Assembly (NCBI RefSeq): GCF_004327335.1
Contig: NZ_QJUO01000015.1
Span: 1 to 64,000 of the forward strand
DNA: 64,000 bases
Direction: 5' to 3'
Source of the DNA: Stutzerimonas kirkiae
GTDB taxonomy: Bacteria; Pseudomonadota; Gammaproteobacteria; Pseudomonadales; Pseudomonadaceae
The translations under genes were made by a program, and so were the position numbers. Numbering within the stretch: position 1 is the first letter of the stretch; every line of letters starts with the position of its first letter. Of this stretch, positions 49,431-57,863 are shown piece after piece. The notes below the pieces were generated by a model. That model was not told the DNA's origin and did not search any database. It saw nothing but the letters and a program-made list of their open reading frames with translations.

Positions 49431-50657
49431 ATGCCATATTTGCTGCCATATCCGTCCATTACCCTGGCACGCCCCCCAGGGCGAGCGCGCTATGCCGTTA
49501 GCGCTTCGATAAAGGCGCGGGAACGCTGGAGGCGGAACGAAAGAACCTGGCCTTCCGCGTTTTTCGTTCGGTTTTCCTGCCTCCAGCGCTCTTTTCGACG
49601 CGTTACCGCGTATAGCGCAATCCTCCTGGCGCCGATCCTGCTGGCCGGCTGCTCCAGCTATTACGGCCAGCTCGCCACGGGGCAGCTCGAGCTGCTGCGC
49701 CAGCGCCAGCCGGTCGCCGCGCTGGTGGACGACCCGGGTACCGCCCCGGCGTTGCGCGAACGCCTGGCCAATGCGCAAGAGGCACGCCGCTTCGCCAGCG
49801 AGCGGCTGGCACTGCCGGACAACGGCAGCTACCGCCAGTACGCCGACCTCGGTCGGCCCTATGTGGTGTGGAACCTGTTCGCCACCCCGGAGTTCTCGGT
49901 GGAGCCGCTGACGCGCTGCTTTCCGATCGCCGGTTGCGTCGCCTACCAGGGCTACTACCGCCAGGGTGCGGCGCGTGGCCAGGCCGCGGTCCTGCGGCGA
50001 CAGGGCTTCGATACCCATGTGGCCGGGGTCGAGGCCTATTCGACCCTGGGCTGGTTCGACGACCCGCTGCTCAACACCATGCTGCGGCGCAACGACGAGC
50101 AACTGGCCGGGCTGATCTTCCACGAGTTGGCGCACCAGCGCCTGTACGTCCGTGACGACACCACCTTCAACGAATCCTATGCCAGCTTCGTCGAGCGCCA
50201 GGGGCTGCGCGAATGGCGGCGGCAACAAGGGCTGCCGGAGCATGGCCAGCCCGCACGCGAGGCCTACCGCGAGGTGGTCGAGCTGCTGCTGGACAGCCGC
50301 GAACGCCTGCGTGCGCTCTATGCGCAGCCCCATGACGAAGCCGTCATGCGCCGCTTGAAACAGGCCGAATTCGACCGCCTGCGCACCGCCTATCGGCTGT
50401 TGCGCGAGCGGCCGGGGCAGCCGCCGCTGCCGGGATTCGAGCGCTGGTTCCAGCAGCCGCTGAACAATGCCACGCTGCTGCCCTTCGGTCTTTATGATCG
50501 CTGGGTGGCGGCGTTCTCCCGACTGTTCGAGCAGTCGCAGGGTGATTGGCAGGAATTTCACCAACGGGTTGAATCCCTGGCGGCAATGCCACTCGAACAA
50601 AGGAACGGGCGGCTACAGGAACTGCTCGATAGCGACCTGCAAGGAGAAATACCATGA
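49431..50657 (+). CDS. Lipoprotein aminopeptidase-family protein (PF10023-like), 5' end uncertain
   Basis: The credible protein begins around the signal sequence TAYSAILLAPILLAGCSSYY, whose lipobox LLAGC has its Cys codon at 49650. The metallopeptidase motif is LIFHELAHQRLYV (HExxH) with a downstream glutamate NESYASF, as in putative zinc aminopeptidases of this family. The problem is the start: no ATG, GTG, TTG or CTG lies in frame between 49443 and the hydrophobic core. The only upstream starts, ATG 49431 or TTG 49440, would put the lipobox at residue 74, with a palindromic repeat translated in between. The repeat seems to have replaced the native 5' end. The coordinates use ATG 49431 for want of a better start. 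Overlaps the DUF1161 gene by 4 bp. Confidence 0.6.
   Translation: MPYLLPYPSITLARPPGRARYAVSASIKARERWRRNERTWPSAFFVRFSCLQRSFRRVTAYSAILLAPILLAGCSSYYGQLATGQLELLRQRQPVAALVDDPGTAPALRERLANAQEARRFASERLALPDNGSYRQYADLGRPYVVWNLFATPEFSVEPLTRCFPIAGCVAYQGYYRQGAARGQAAVLRRQGFDTHVAGVEAYSTLGWFDDPLLNTMLRRNDEQLAGLIFHELAHQRLYVRDDTTFNESYASFVERQGLREWRRQQGLPEHGQPAREAYREVVELLLDSRERLRALYAQPHDEAVMRRLKQAEFDRLRTAYRLLRERPGQPPLPGFERWFQQPLNNATLLPFGLYDRWVAAFSRLFEQSQGDWQEFHQRVESLAAMPLEQRNGRLQELLDSDLQGEIP
49495..49612. repeat. Palindrome-family copy at the 5' end of the aminopeptidase gene
   Basis: Left arm CGCTGGAGGCGGAACGAAA (49524-49542); right arm TTTCGTTCGG then CCTGCCTCCAGCGCTCTTTT (about 49562-49595). Outer flanks GCGCTTCGATAAAGGCGC and GCGCTCTTTTCGACGCG continue the pairing. 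It ends about 10 bases before the signal sequence of the lipoprotein gene. Confidence 0.8.
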
Positions 50658-50884
50658 AACGCTGGACATTCGGCCTGCTGCTCAGCCTGGCCACTACTTG
50701 TGTTTTCGCGGCGCCCAAGCCCTGCGAGGAACTCAAAGAGGAAATCGAAGCGAAGATCCAGGCCAACGGCGTACCCAGCTACACCCTGGAAATCGTCGAC
50801 AACGATGAAGTCGGCGACCAGGGCATGGTGGTCGGCAGTTGCGACGGCGGTACGCGCAAGATCATCTACCAGCGCAACGATTGA
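50654..50884 (+). CDS. Small periplasmic DUF1161 protein
   Basis: 76 aa with a signal peptide (MKRWTFGLLLSLATTCVFAA). The mature part keeps the DUF1161 pattern KPCEELKEEIEAKIQANGV, then YTLEIVDND and VVGSCDGGTRKIIY, with two cysteines able to pair. Overlaps the preceding lipoprotein gene by 4 bp. Function unknown. Confidence 0.85.
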   Translation: MKRWTFGLLLSLATTCVFAAPKPCEELKEEIEAKIQANGVPSYTLEIVDNDEVGDQGMVVGSCDGGTRKIIYQRND

Positions 50885-51037
50885 AGGCTGTAACGGCCAA
50901 TGCTATGGGCGCATTCTGTTTGCCGAGCGGTTGGACGATATCCTCTCCGGTACGGGAGAGCCGCATGGGCAATATGGAAGGGAGTCGCTGTGGGCTACAC
51001 GCAGCAATCGGCGGATGGATCGGCGATCCTCTCGATG

Positions 51038-51107
51038 ACTGTACTTCACTGAAACCATGAGGTTTCGTGGAGCCCATAGAACCCCAGTTGCTACTGACGG
51101 AAGTGAA
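51038..51107 (-). pseudogene. Relic of a TonB-dependent receptor 3' end
   Basis: On the minus strand the sequence reads FTSVSSNW then, after a one-base slip, FYG-PRNLMVSVKYS. This lines up with SSVSSNYGFYGAPRNFMFSLKYRY, the last barrel strands of the receptor at 17907-20288. The nucleotides also match (CCCATAGAA, CAGTTGCT, ACGGAAG). Only about 23 codons survive, without a stop. Confidence 0.75.
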
Positions 51108-51129
51108 GCCGGAACAGCCTGTTCCGGCT
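51107..51129. repeat. Perfect 11-bp palindrome
   Basis: AGCCGGAACAG and CTGTTCCGGCT with a single-base centre, adjoining the receptor relic. No U-run on either side, so not an obvious terminator. Confidence 0.6.
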
Positions 51130-51257
51130 GATGGGGGAATATTTCCGGGCCTTCTTTCTCCACCGGGCAGGTGCCCGAGCCACGCTACTGCGGCGAATAC
51201 CTTCGCTGTATCGGCGGGGTTATGGTCCCCTGCTGGGGTCATCGCTGTAATTGTCTG

Positions 51258-51269
51258 TACCGATCGGTA
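51258..51269. promoter_or_regulatory. TetR-type palindrome upstream of the GlcG/HbpS-like gene
   Basis: TACCGATCGGTA is a perfect 12-bp palindrome and resembles operators of TetR/AcrR repressors (ACCGATCGGT core). It lies about 140 bp before the start codon. No TetR gene is in the neighbourhood. Confidence 0.45.
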
Positions 51270-51409
51270 TAGTCTACCTTGTCATCGGATATCCGGGAGT
51301 ATCGTGCCCGGGCGTTACTCCAACGCTCGGAGGTCTGGCCGCGGCCGCTTCCGGAGGTTATGCCCCTGGCGCTTTCCCGGCTTTCTCTCCGCTTCTACAG
51401 GAGACTTCA

Positions 51410-51991
51410 ATGAGATTTCCACCGAGTTGTTTCCCTTCGCGCTCCACGTCCACTGTACGGTTGTATTCCCCTGCCGTGTCCCATGGCGGACGGCTGTTGG
51501 CCGGCCTGCTGGTGGCGCTGGCGGCAGTTACTGCCACGGCCCCGGTCAGCGCACAATCCCCTGGCCCGACGGCCAGCCCGCAGGCCCTGACGCTGGCTCG
51601 CGCCGATATCGCCCAGGCCGGAGCACAGCGTGCGATTGCCGCGGCACTGGCGGAGGCCGAGAAGAATGGCTGGGTCATCGCCGTGGCCGTGGTTGATTCG
51701 GGCGGGGAACTGGTGGCTTTCCACAAGGCCGATGGCGCCATCGGCATCAGCCCTTCAGTGGCGATTGGCAAGGCCCGTACAGCGGCGTTGCTACGCCAGC
51801 CTTCGAAGAACTTCGAGGATTACATCAATGATGGACGCCCCAGTTTCCTGTCGACACCGGGGACGACACCTCTGGAGGGTGGAATTCCCATCATCGTCGA
51901 TGGGCAGGTTGTGGGTGCTGTCGGTGTGAGTGGCGCACATGGTCCCAACGATTCACAAGTGGCTCAGGCTGGTGTGGGTGCCGTGCGCTGA
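51410..51991 (+). CDS. GlcG/HbpS-family protein (haem-binding type), exported
   Basis: 193 aa from ATG 51410, with AGGAG at a spacing of 8. Signal peptide to about residue 48 (RLLAGLLVALAAVTATAPVS, cleavage near AQS). The mature domain (about 58-193) is the GlcG/DUF336 fold: NGWVIAVAVVDSGGELVAFH, SVAIGKARTAALLRQPSKNF and GGIPIIVDGQVVGAVGVSGA. Family members bind haem or cobalamin or act in redox sensing. It sits between relics of a fecR gene and a TonB-receptor gene, so it is a newcomer or a survivor of a lost iron/haem locus. Confidence 0.85.
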   Translation: MRFPPSCFPSRSTSTVRLYSPAVSHGGRLLAGLLVALAAVTATAPVSAQSPGPTASPQALTLARADIAQAGAQRAIAAALAEAEKNGWVIAVAVVDSGGELVAFHKADGAIGISPSVAIGKARTAALLRQPSKNFEDYINDGRPSFLSTPGTTPLEGGIPIIVDGQVVGAVGVSGAHGPNDSQVAQAGVGAVR

Positions 51992-52005
51992 CATGGGGTG
52001 AAACG

Positions 52006-52175
52006 TCAGGCCGCCTTGCCGGTAATGGTCACCCGACAGCGGCCGCGGTGCCGAATACTGCCCCGCAGGCGGCGTTGCGGCATGGCGAGGGTCCGCTCGG
52101 TATCGTCCAGCGGGGTAGGCCCGGTAATGCGCAACTTCGCGATGGCGGAATCGTAGCGCCGACGGGTCGTGATAC
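52006..52175 (-). pseudogene. Relic of a fecR-like gene 3' end
   Basis: The minus strand reads YDSAIAKLRITGPTPLDDTE then RTLAMPQ, matching AGLRLSGAYPLDDTERALAA of the FecR-like protein at 20377-21321. The DNA match is also direct (GCTCGGTATCGTCCAGCGGG occurs in both, with minor differences). Only the C-terminal 50 codons are recognisable, with a stop at 52006. Confidence 0.75.
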
Positions 52176-52318
52176 TCGGGCGAGGTGCTCTTCGATGACC
52201 GCGCCCTTTGGTGCGCGCGGCAGTGCTATGGCCCGCTGCGATATTTCTGCCGAAGCTGGCTGGGATGGAATGCGATAACCTTGTCCAGCCCTTCGACAAT
52301 GACAAGAGCCGGGCTTCC

Positions 52319-53191
52319 ATGACCACTCCCCTGAAAACCTCGCAATGCCTGTCGCTGACGGCGCTGGCCATGCTCGCATTCGCCGGCAACTCCCTGTTGT
52401 GCCGGGCCGCCCTGGACACCACCTCGATAGATGCCGCGACTTTCACCCTGGTACGCTTGCTGGCCGGGGCGCTGATGCTCGAAGCCATTCTGCGGCTGGG
52501 CCGCAAGGCACGGCCCGCAGGGGCTGGCGACTGGCGCTCGGCGCTGGCGCTGTTCGCCTATGCCGCGGGGTTTTCCTGGGCCTATATCGGGCTTGCCACC
52601 GCGACCGGGGCCCTGTTGCTGTTCGGCGCGGTACAACTGAGCATGGTCGGCTGGGCGATATGGCGCGGGGAGCGGCTGCGGGCCTGGCAGTGGGGCGGCT
52701 TCGCGCTGGCTGTCGCCGGGCTGGTGATCATGCTGCTGCCGGGCATCGAGGCGCCATCCTGGCAGGATGCTTCCCTGATGCTGCTGGCGGGCGTGGCCTG
52801 GGCGGTCTATTCGGTCCGTGGCCGTTCTCAGCCGGCACCGTTGGTGGCCACGACGCGCAATTTCTGGCGCGCCGGACTGCTGGCTGCGCTGATGTGCCTG
52901 CCTTTCGTATCCCGCCTGACACTGGACACGACCGGGCTGGTCTACGCGGTGCTGGCGGGCGCATTGGCATCCGGCGTGGGCTATACGATCTGGTATGGCG
53001 TCATGCAGCAACTGAGCACGGCCAGCGCGGCCAGCGTGCAATTGAGCGTGCCGGTCATCAGTGCACTGGGGGCGGTGGGGTTGCTGGATGAGGCGCTGAC
53101 CGCGCGTCTGCTGCTGAGCTCGCTGGCGATCCTGGGGGGTGTGGCGCTGGTGATCCTGGCCGGGCGCCACAGCATTCCGGTCATAAGGTGA
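52319..53191 (+). CDS. EamA/DMT-family transporter
   Basis: 290 aa, ten helices in two EamA repeats (first about 10-140 with LAMLAFAGNSLLCRAALDTT; second about 150-285 with LLAGVAWAVYSVRGRSQPAP and VPVISALGAVGLLDEALTAR). A drug/metabolite-type exporter of unknown substrate. ATG 52319 precedes the first helix; the open frame upstream is not conserved. Confidence 0.9.
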   Translation: MTTPLKTSQCLSLTALAMLAFAGNSLLCRAALDTTSIDAATFTLVRLLAGALMLEAILRLGRKARPAGAGDWRSALALFAYAAGFSWAYIGLATATGALLLFGAVQLSMVGWAIWRGERLRAWQWGGFALAVAGLVIMLLPGIEAPSWQDASLMLLAGVAWAVYSVRGRSQPAPLVATTRNFWRAGLLAALMCLPFVSRLTLDTTGLVYAVLAGALASGVGYTIWYGVMQQLSTASAASVQLSVPVISALGAVGLLDEALTARLLLSSLAILGGVALVILAGRHSIPVIR

Positions 53192-53267
53192 GGGGCTGGC
53201 AGTTCAGTTTCCGTTCAGCATCGCTACCTATCCTGGCTTCATGTTCTCTCATGCAATGGAGCCCCCT

Positions 53268-53615
53268 ATGAAAAACACCGCATTTGCCCTGCTGCTGGCC
53301 CCGCTTCTTTCCCTGAATGCACTGGCCGCTGGCTACACCGGGCCGGGTAGCCAGTTGATCGATACGGTTGGCGCCGCGCTCGAAGCCGGTGACGAAAGCG
53401 CCGTGGTCCTGCAGGGGCGTATCGTCAAACGCGTCAAGGATGAGAAATACGATTTCACCGATGCCACCGGCACTATCCGTGTCGAGATCGACGATGAAGA
53501 CTGGCCGGCAGTCGCTATCAATGAAAATACCGTTGTCAGGCTGAGCGGCGAGGTCGACCGGGACCTGTTCGGGCGGGAGATCGATGTCGATCGTATCGAG
53601 GTGATCAATCGGTAA
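53268..53615 (+). CDS. YgiW/BOF-type OB-fold periplasmic protein
   Basis: 115 aa. Signal peptide 1-21 (MKNTAFALLLAPLLSLNALA). The mature domain is the bacterial OB fold: SAVVLQGRIVKRVKDEKYDF, GTIRVEIDDEDW, RLSGEVDRDLFGREIDVDRI. Relatives (YgiW/VisP, YdeI) help against peroxide, cations and antimicrobial peptides. ATG 53268 has GGAG upstream. A terminator follows. Confidence 0.9.
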   Translation: MKNTAFALLLAPLLSLNALAAGYTGPGSQLIDTVGAALEAGDESAVVLQGRIVKRVKDEKYDFTDATGTIRVEIDDEDWPAVAINENTVVRLSGEVDRDLFGREIDVDRIEVINR

Positions 53616-53748
53616 GTTCCCGGGGCATGCGCTCAACGCCATGTCTTCCAGGGTTGTTCACTACAAATAGCGGATGATTGCCGGCCCCCGGGCGAGTGCC
53701 TTGCTTCCGGCGGAAGTTGATGCTGCGTCCGCTTCAAGCCCCTTCTCA

Positions 53749-53797
53749 CAAAGGCCGGGTTCGTTTGCTCCTGCGAACGGACCCGGCCTTTGCTTTT
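53749..53797 (+). terminator. Terminator between the OB-fold gene and pntAA
   Basis: CAAAGGCCGGGT (53749-53760) pairs with ACCCGGCCTTTG (53781-53792), 12 bp perfect, with inner GTTYG/CGAAC pairing, followed by CTTTTG. Effective on the plus strand; the matching A-rich 5' side is weak. Confidence 0.75.
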
Positions 53798-54109
53798 GCC
53801 TGCCTCGCGCTTTGCCTTCCCGGTCTCTGGAGATCGGGCGCCAGGCCTCACTACCAAAGGATAGTGGTCGTGCGCGTCTTAAGTTGCATAGCTCTGCATC
53901 CAAGGCAGTCTGGTCATGAATTGAAAGTCTGTGTATGACTATAAATATCTTTGTCGTTCACATTGAAAACAATTGATGATAAATCGTTCGGCATGCAAAA
54001 TGCCGCGCCCCCGCCTTCCCATGCCTGTCCAGGCGGCCTGGCCGCTCCGCGAGCCGGGGCTGGGACGTGGGTGAACGAAACAGCCGATCCACGCAGGAGA
54101 ACAAGAAAC

Positions 54110-55231
54110 ATGCACATCGGTGTACCTCTTGAAAGCCATGCCGGTGAGACCAGGGTTGCCGCAACCCCGGAAACCGTCAAAAAGCTGATTGCCCAGGGGC
54201 ATCAGGTCACCGTGCAGCAAGGTGCGGGTGTCGCAGCCAGCGTTCCCGACCGGGACTACGAGGCCGCTGGCGCTCGTATCACGGGTGCCGCCGAAGCCTT
54301 TGCCGCCGAACTGGTGCTGAAAGTGCTGGCGCCGAGTGCGGAAGAACTGGTGCACATGAGCCCCGGCAGCGTGCTGGTCGGCATGCTCGATCCCTTCGAC
54401 GACGCCAACCTGGCGCGCATGACTGAGCGGGGTGTCAGCGCCTTCGCACTGGAGGCGGCACCGCGTACCTCGCGGGCACAGAGCCTGGACGTGCTCTCGT
54501 CCCAGGCCAATATCGCCGGCTACAAGGCGGTGATGCTGGCTGCCGACCACTATCCGCGTTTCATGCCGATGCTGATGACCGCCGCCGGTACGGTGAAGGC
54601 GGCGCGTGTGCTGGTGCTCGGCGCCGGGGTTGCCGGCCTGCAGGCGATTGCCACGGCGCGCCGCCTGGGCGCGGTGATCGAGGCGTCCGATGTGCGGCCG
54701 GCGGTGAAGGAGCAGATCGAATCACTGGGGGCGAAGTTCGTCGAGGTGCCGTTCGAGACCGACGAGGAGCGCGAATGCGCCGAGGGCGTCGGTGGCTATG
54801 CCCGGCCGATGCCGGCCTCCTGGATGGCGCGCCAGGCCAGTGCCGTGCACGAGCGGGCGAAGCAGGCCGATATCGTCATCACCACGGCGCTGATCCCGGG
54901 GCGCCAGGCGCCGACGCTGCTGGGCGAAGATACGGTGGCGCAGATGAAGTCCGGCTCGGTGATCGTCGACCTGGCCGCCGCGAAGGGTGGCAACTGTCCG
55001 CTCACCGAACTGGACCGGGTGGTGGTGCGCTACGGCGTGACGCTGGTCGGCCACGGCAACCTGCCGGCGCTGGTGGCGGCGGACGCCTCGGCGCTGTATG
55101 CGCGCAACCTGCTGGACTTCCTGAAGCTGGTCATCGACGAGGATGGCCAGCTCCATATCGATCTCGAAGACGACATCGTCGCGGCCTGCCTGATGTGCCG
55201 CGACGGTCGGGTCGTGCGCAAGAACGCCTGA
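54110..55231 (+). CDS. pntAA: NAD(P) transhydrogenase subunit alpha part 1 (PntAA)
   Basis: 373 aa. NAD(H)-binding domain I: MHIGVPLESHAGETRVAATP, the Rossmann motif VLVLGAGVAGLQAIATARRL and ASDVRPAVKEQIESLGAKF. Couples hydride transfer from NADH to NADP+ to proton entry. The alpha chain is split: the membrane part is the next gene. ATG 54110 is preceded by AGGAGA and gives the usual N-terminus. Confidence 0.96.
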   Translation: MHIGVPLESHAGETRVAATPETVKKLIAQGHQVTVQQGAGVAASVPDRDYEAAGARITGAAEAFAAELVLKVLAPSAEELVHMSPGSVLVGMLDPFDDANLARMTERGVSAFALEAAPRTSRAQSLDVLSSQANIAGYKAVMLAADHYPRFMPMLMTAAGTVKAARVLVLGAGVAGLQAIATARRLGAVIEASDVRPAVKEQIESLGAKFVEVPFETDEERECAEGVGGYARPMPASWMARQASAVHERAKQADIVITTALIPGRQAPTLLGEDTVAQMKSGSVIVDLAAAKGGNCPLTELDRVVVRYGVTLVGHGNLPALVAADASALYARNLLDFLKLVIDEDGQLHIDLEDDIVAACLMCRDGRVVRKNA

Positions 55232-55243
55232 GGAGCACAAGAC

Positions 55244-55558
55244 ATGGACCTGATTTCGGACGGTATCTACAACCTGATCATCTTCGTGCTGGCGATCTAC
55301 GTCGGCTACCACGTGGTCTGGAACGTCACGCCGGCGCTGCATACGCCACTGATGGCGGTGACCAACGCGATTTCCGCGATCGTCATCGTCGGCGCCATGC
55401 TGGCCGCCGCGCTGACCGTCACCCCGCTGGGCAAGGCCATGGGCACCCTGGCCGTGGCGCTGGCGGCGGTGAACGTGTTCGGTGGTTTCCTGGTGACCCG
55501 GCGCATGCTGGAGATGTTCAAGAAGAAGGCCGCGAAGGCCCCGGCGGAGAAGCAATGA
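55244..55558 (+). CDS. pntAB: NAD(P) transhydrogenase subunit alpha part 2 (PntAB)
   Basis: 104 aa with three or four membrane helices ([60 protein letters not shown]). Supplies part of the proton channel. Lies 12 bp after pntAA and 1 bp before pntB. Confidence 0.96.
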   Translation: MDLISDGIYNLIIFVLAIYVGYHVVWNVTPALHTPLMAVTNAISAIVIVGAMLAAALTVTPLGKAMGTLAVALAAVNVFGGFLVTRRMLEMFKKKAAKAPAEKQ

Positions 55559-55559
55559 C

Positions 55560-57008
55560 ATGAGCATGAACCTGATCACCCTGCTCTACCTGAGTGCCTC
55601 GGTGTGCTTCATCCAGGCCCTCAAGGGGCTTTCGCACCCGACCACGTCGCGCCGTGGCAACGCCTTCGGCATGCTCGGCATGGGCATCGCCGTACTGACC
55701 ACCGTCGGGCTCATCTTCATGCTCGGAGCGGAGCTGGCGACGAGCGGCATCGCCTATGTCGTCGTCGCCCTGCTGGTCGGCGGCAGCCTCGGCACGCTGA
55801 TGGCGCGTCGGGTGGAAATGACCAGGATGCCCGAGCTGGTCGCCTTCATGCACAGCATGATCGGCCTGGCGGCGGTCTTCATCGCGGTTGCCGCGGTGCT
55901 CGAGCCACAGTCGCTGGGCATCGTCGCCAGTGCCGGCGCGCCGATTCCAGCCGGCAACCGCCTGGAGCTGTTCCTCGGCGCGGCCATCGGCGCGATCACC
56001 TTCTCCGGTTCGGTGATCGCCTTCGGCAAGCTGGCGGGCGGCTCTTTTTTCGGACGGAAGTTCCGCCTGTTCCAGGGCGCGCCGGTACAGTTCGCCGGCC
56101 AGCATGTGTTCAACCTGCTGGTCGGGCTGGCGATCGTCGCCCTGGGGCTGGCCTATACCCTGAGCGGCGATGTCACGGCCTTCGCCGTGCTGGTGCTGCT
56201 GGCGTTCATCATCGGTGTGCTGATCATCATCCCCATCGGCGGCGCCGACATGCCGGTGGTGGTGTCGATGCTCAACAGCTATTCCGGCTGGGCGGCGGCG
56301 GGGATCGGCTTCTCGCTGAACAACTCGATGCTGATCGTCGCCGGCTCGCTGGTCGGCTCCAGCGGCGCGATTCTCTCCTACATCATGTGCAAGGCGATGA
56401 ACCGCTCGTTCTTCAACGTCATCCTGGGTGGCTTCGGTGGCGCGGCGGATACCGGGCCGGCGCTGGCGGGCCAGGAGCAGCGCCCGGTCCGGTCCGGCTC
56501 GTCGGACGATGCGGCCTTCCTGCTGGGCAATGCCGACAGTGTGATCATCGTGCCCGGCTACGGCCTGGCGGTGGCGCGCGCCCAGCATGCGCTGATGGAA
56601 CTGGCGGAGAAGCTGGGCCAGCGTGGCATCAGCGTGAAATACGCCATCCACCCGGTGGCCGGGCGTATGCCGGGGCATATGAACGTGCTGCTGGCCGAGG
56701 CCGAGGTGCCCTACGAGCAGGTGTTCGAGATGGACGAGATCAATGCCGAGTTCGGCCAGGCCGACGTGGTGCTGGTGCTCGGCGCCAACGACGTGGTCAA
56801 TCCGGCGGCGAAGAACGACCCCACCTCGGCGATCGCCGGCATGCCGATCCTCGAGGCGTACAAGGCCAGGACCATCATCGTCAACAAGCGCTCCATGGCC
56901 AGCGGCTATGCCGGCCTGGACAACGAACTGTTCTACATGGACAAGACCATGATGGTGTTCGGCGACGCCAAGAAAGTGCTGGAAGACATGGTCAAGGCGG
57001 TCGACTGA
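55560..57008 (+). CDS. pntB: NAD(P) transhydrogenase subunit beta (PntB)
   Basis: 482 aa. About nine helices (1-280) form the proton path, then the NADP(H)-binding domain III (DSVIIVPGYGLAVARAQHAL, HPVAGRMPGHMNVLLAEAEV, VLVLGANDVVNPAAKNDPTS). A second in-frame ATG two codons later is equally possible. A GC-rich hairpin follows. Confidence 0.96.
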   Translation: MSMNLITLLYLSASVCFIQALKGLSHPTTSRRGNAFGMLGMGIAVLTTVGLIFMLGAELATSGIAYVVVALLVGGSLGTLMARRVEMTRMPELVAFMHSMIGLAAVFIAVAAVLEPQSLGIVASAGAPIPAGNRLELFLGAAIGAITFSGSVIAFGKLAGGSFFGRKFRLFQGAPVQFAGQHVFNLLVGLAIVALGLAYTLSGDVTAFAVLVLLAFIIGVLIIIPIGGADMPVVVSMLNSYSGWAAAGIGFSLNNSMLIVAGSLVGSSGAILSYIMCKAMNRSFFNVILGGFGGAADTGPALAGQEQRPVRSGSSDDAAFLLGNADSVIIVPGYGLAVARAQHALMELAEKLGQRGISVKYAIHPVAGRMPGHMNVLLAEAEVPYEQVFEMDEINAEFGQADVVLVLGANDVVNPAAKNDPTSAIAGMPILEAYKARTIIVNKRSMASGYAGLDNELFYMDKTMMVFGDAKKVLEDMVKAVD

Positions 57009-57027
57009 TCGCCCTCGCCCATCCTTG

Positions 57028-57053
57028 CCGCCGCATCCGCACGGGTGCGGCGG
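57028..57053 (+). terminator. Hairpin after pntB
   Basis: CCGCCGCA (57028-57035) and TGCGGCGG (57046-57053) with a 10-base loop, 20 bp after the stop. Followed by TATGTTT, a weak U-tract. Confidence 0.5.
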
Positions 57054-57167
57054 TATGTTTCCGCGTCTTTCGGTGCGCTTCCCGCGCTTCACAGCCCGTG
57101 CTACCGAGCTTATTCTTCGGACTTCGCTACCGGCCGCTTCGGCCGGTCATCGCTCTGGAGTCCAGAC

Positions 57168-57488
57168 ATGCGTAATGCCCTGCTTGTTTCCCTGTGCACT
57201 TCCACCCTGCTGATGGCGGGCAGTGCCCATGCGGCGAGTGTCACCGCCAGCACCGACCTGGTCCTGGGCGGCCTGACCAACAGCGTCGAAGGCACCTCCG
57301 ACCTGACCTCATCCATCGGTGACAGCAAGATCGTGCGCGCGGCCCGCGAGGATGCCGCTCACTACGTCGGCAGTGACGGCGCGTTGCGTGGTTCGCACCT
57401 GGAAGCCGCCTTGCGGCACATTCGTGGGCAGATGCCTGGCCTGCAGGCCAGCGACCTGCAACTGGCGCAAGCGATCCTGGCACTGTGA
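57168..57488 (+). CDS. DUF2388 small periplasmic protein, copy 1
   Basis: 106 aa. Signal peptide to about residue 24 (LLVSLCTSTLLMAGSAHAAS). The mature part carries the family pattern AAREDAAHYVGSDGALRGSH, then LEAALRHIR and DLQLAQAILAL. First of three tandem paralogues ahead of the DUF4105 gene. ATG 57168 directly precedes the signal. Function unknown. Confidence 0.85.
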   Translation: MRNALLVSLCTSTLLMAGSAHAASVTASTDLVLGGLTNSVEGTSDLTSSIGDSKIVRAAREDAAHYVGSDGALRGSHLEAALRHIRGQMPGLQASDLQLAQAILAL

Positions 57489-57541
57489 CGAGGATTCGGC
57501 AGCCGGCGCAGGCGGGTTGCCGTTATCCGGATCGACGCATC

Positions 57542-57838
57542 ATGCGATTTTCCCCTGTTCCGCTCGCCGCCTGTCTTCTGGCCTGTGCGCCAGCGTACGG
57601 CCTGGATACCCTGAGCGCCGGCCTGGTGCGTGGCAGCTATGTCACCAGTAAATTGACGACTACACCGTTCGAGGCCAAGCAAGTCGTTGCCGCGCGCGAC
57701 GATGCCGCCCGTTTCATCGCCAGTGATGGCGCTGTACGCAGCGCTTACCTGCAGGCGGCGTTCGAGCATTTGCGCCAGAGCATTGCCGACCTGCCGGATG
57801 ATGACCTGGAACTGGCCGCCGCCATTCTCGTCCAATAA
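57542..57838 (+). CDS. DUF2388 small periplasmic protein, copy 2
   Basis: 98 aa. Signal peptide MRFSPVPLAACLLACAPAYG. Family pattern AARDDAARFIASDGAVRSAY, LQAAFEHLRQS, then DLELAAAILVQ. The paralogues differ mostly in the first 30 mature residues. The gap to copy 1 is 53 bp, to copy 3 is 25 bp. Confidence 0.85.
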   Translation: MRFSPVPLAACLLACAPAYGLDTLSAGLVRGSYVTSKLTTTPFEAKQVVAARDDAARFIASDGAVRSAYLQAAFEHLRQSIADLPDDDLELAAAILVQ

Positions 57839-57863
57839 TCCCTTTCGCCCAGAGATGCCCCCG

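Noticed and set aside
51107..51129. Terminator for the DUF1161 gene
   Set aside because: The perfect palindrome lacks a U-run and lies more than 200 bp beyond the stop codon.
50885..51250. Small open frames between the DUF1161 and GlcG/HbpS genes
   Set aside because: The only recognisable similarity is the degraded receptor end on the minus strand; the rest shows no start signals or conserved pattern.
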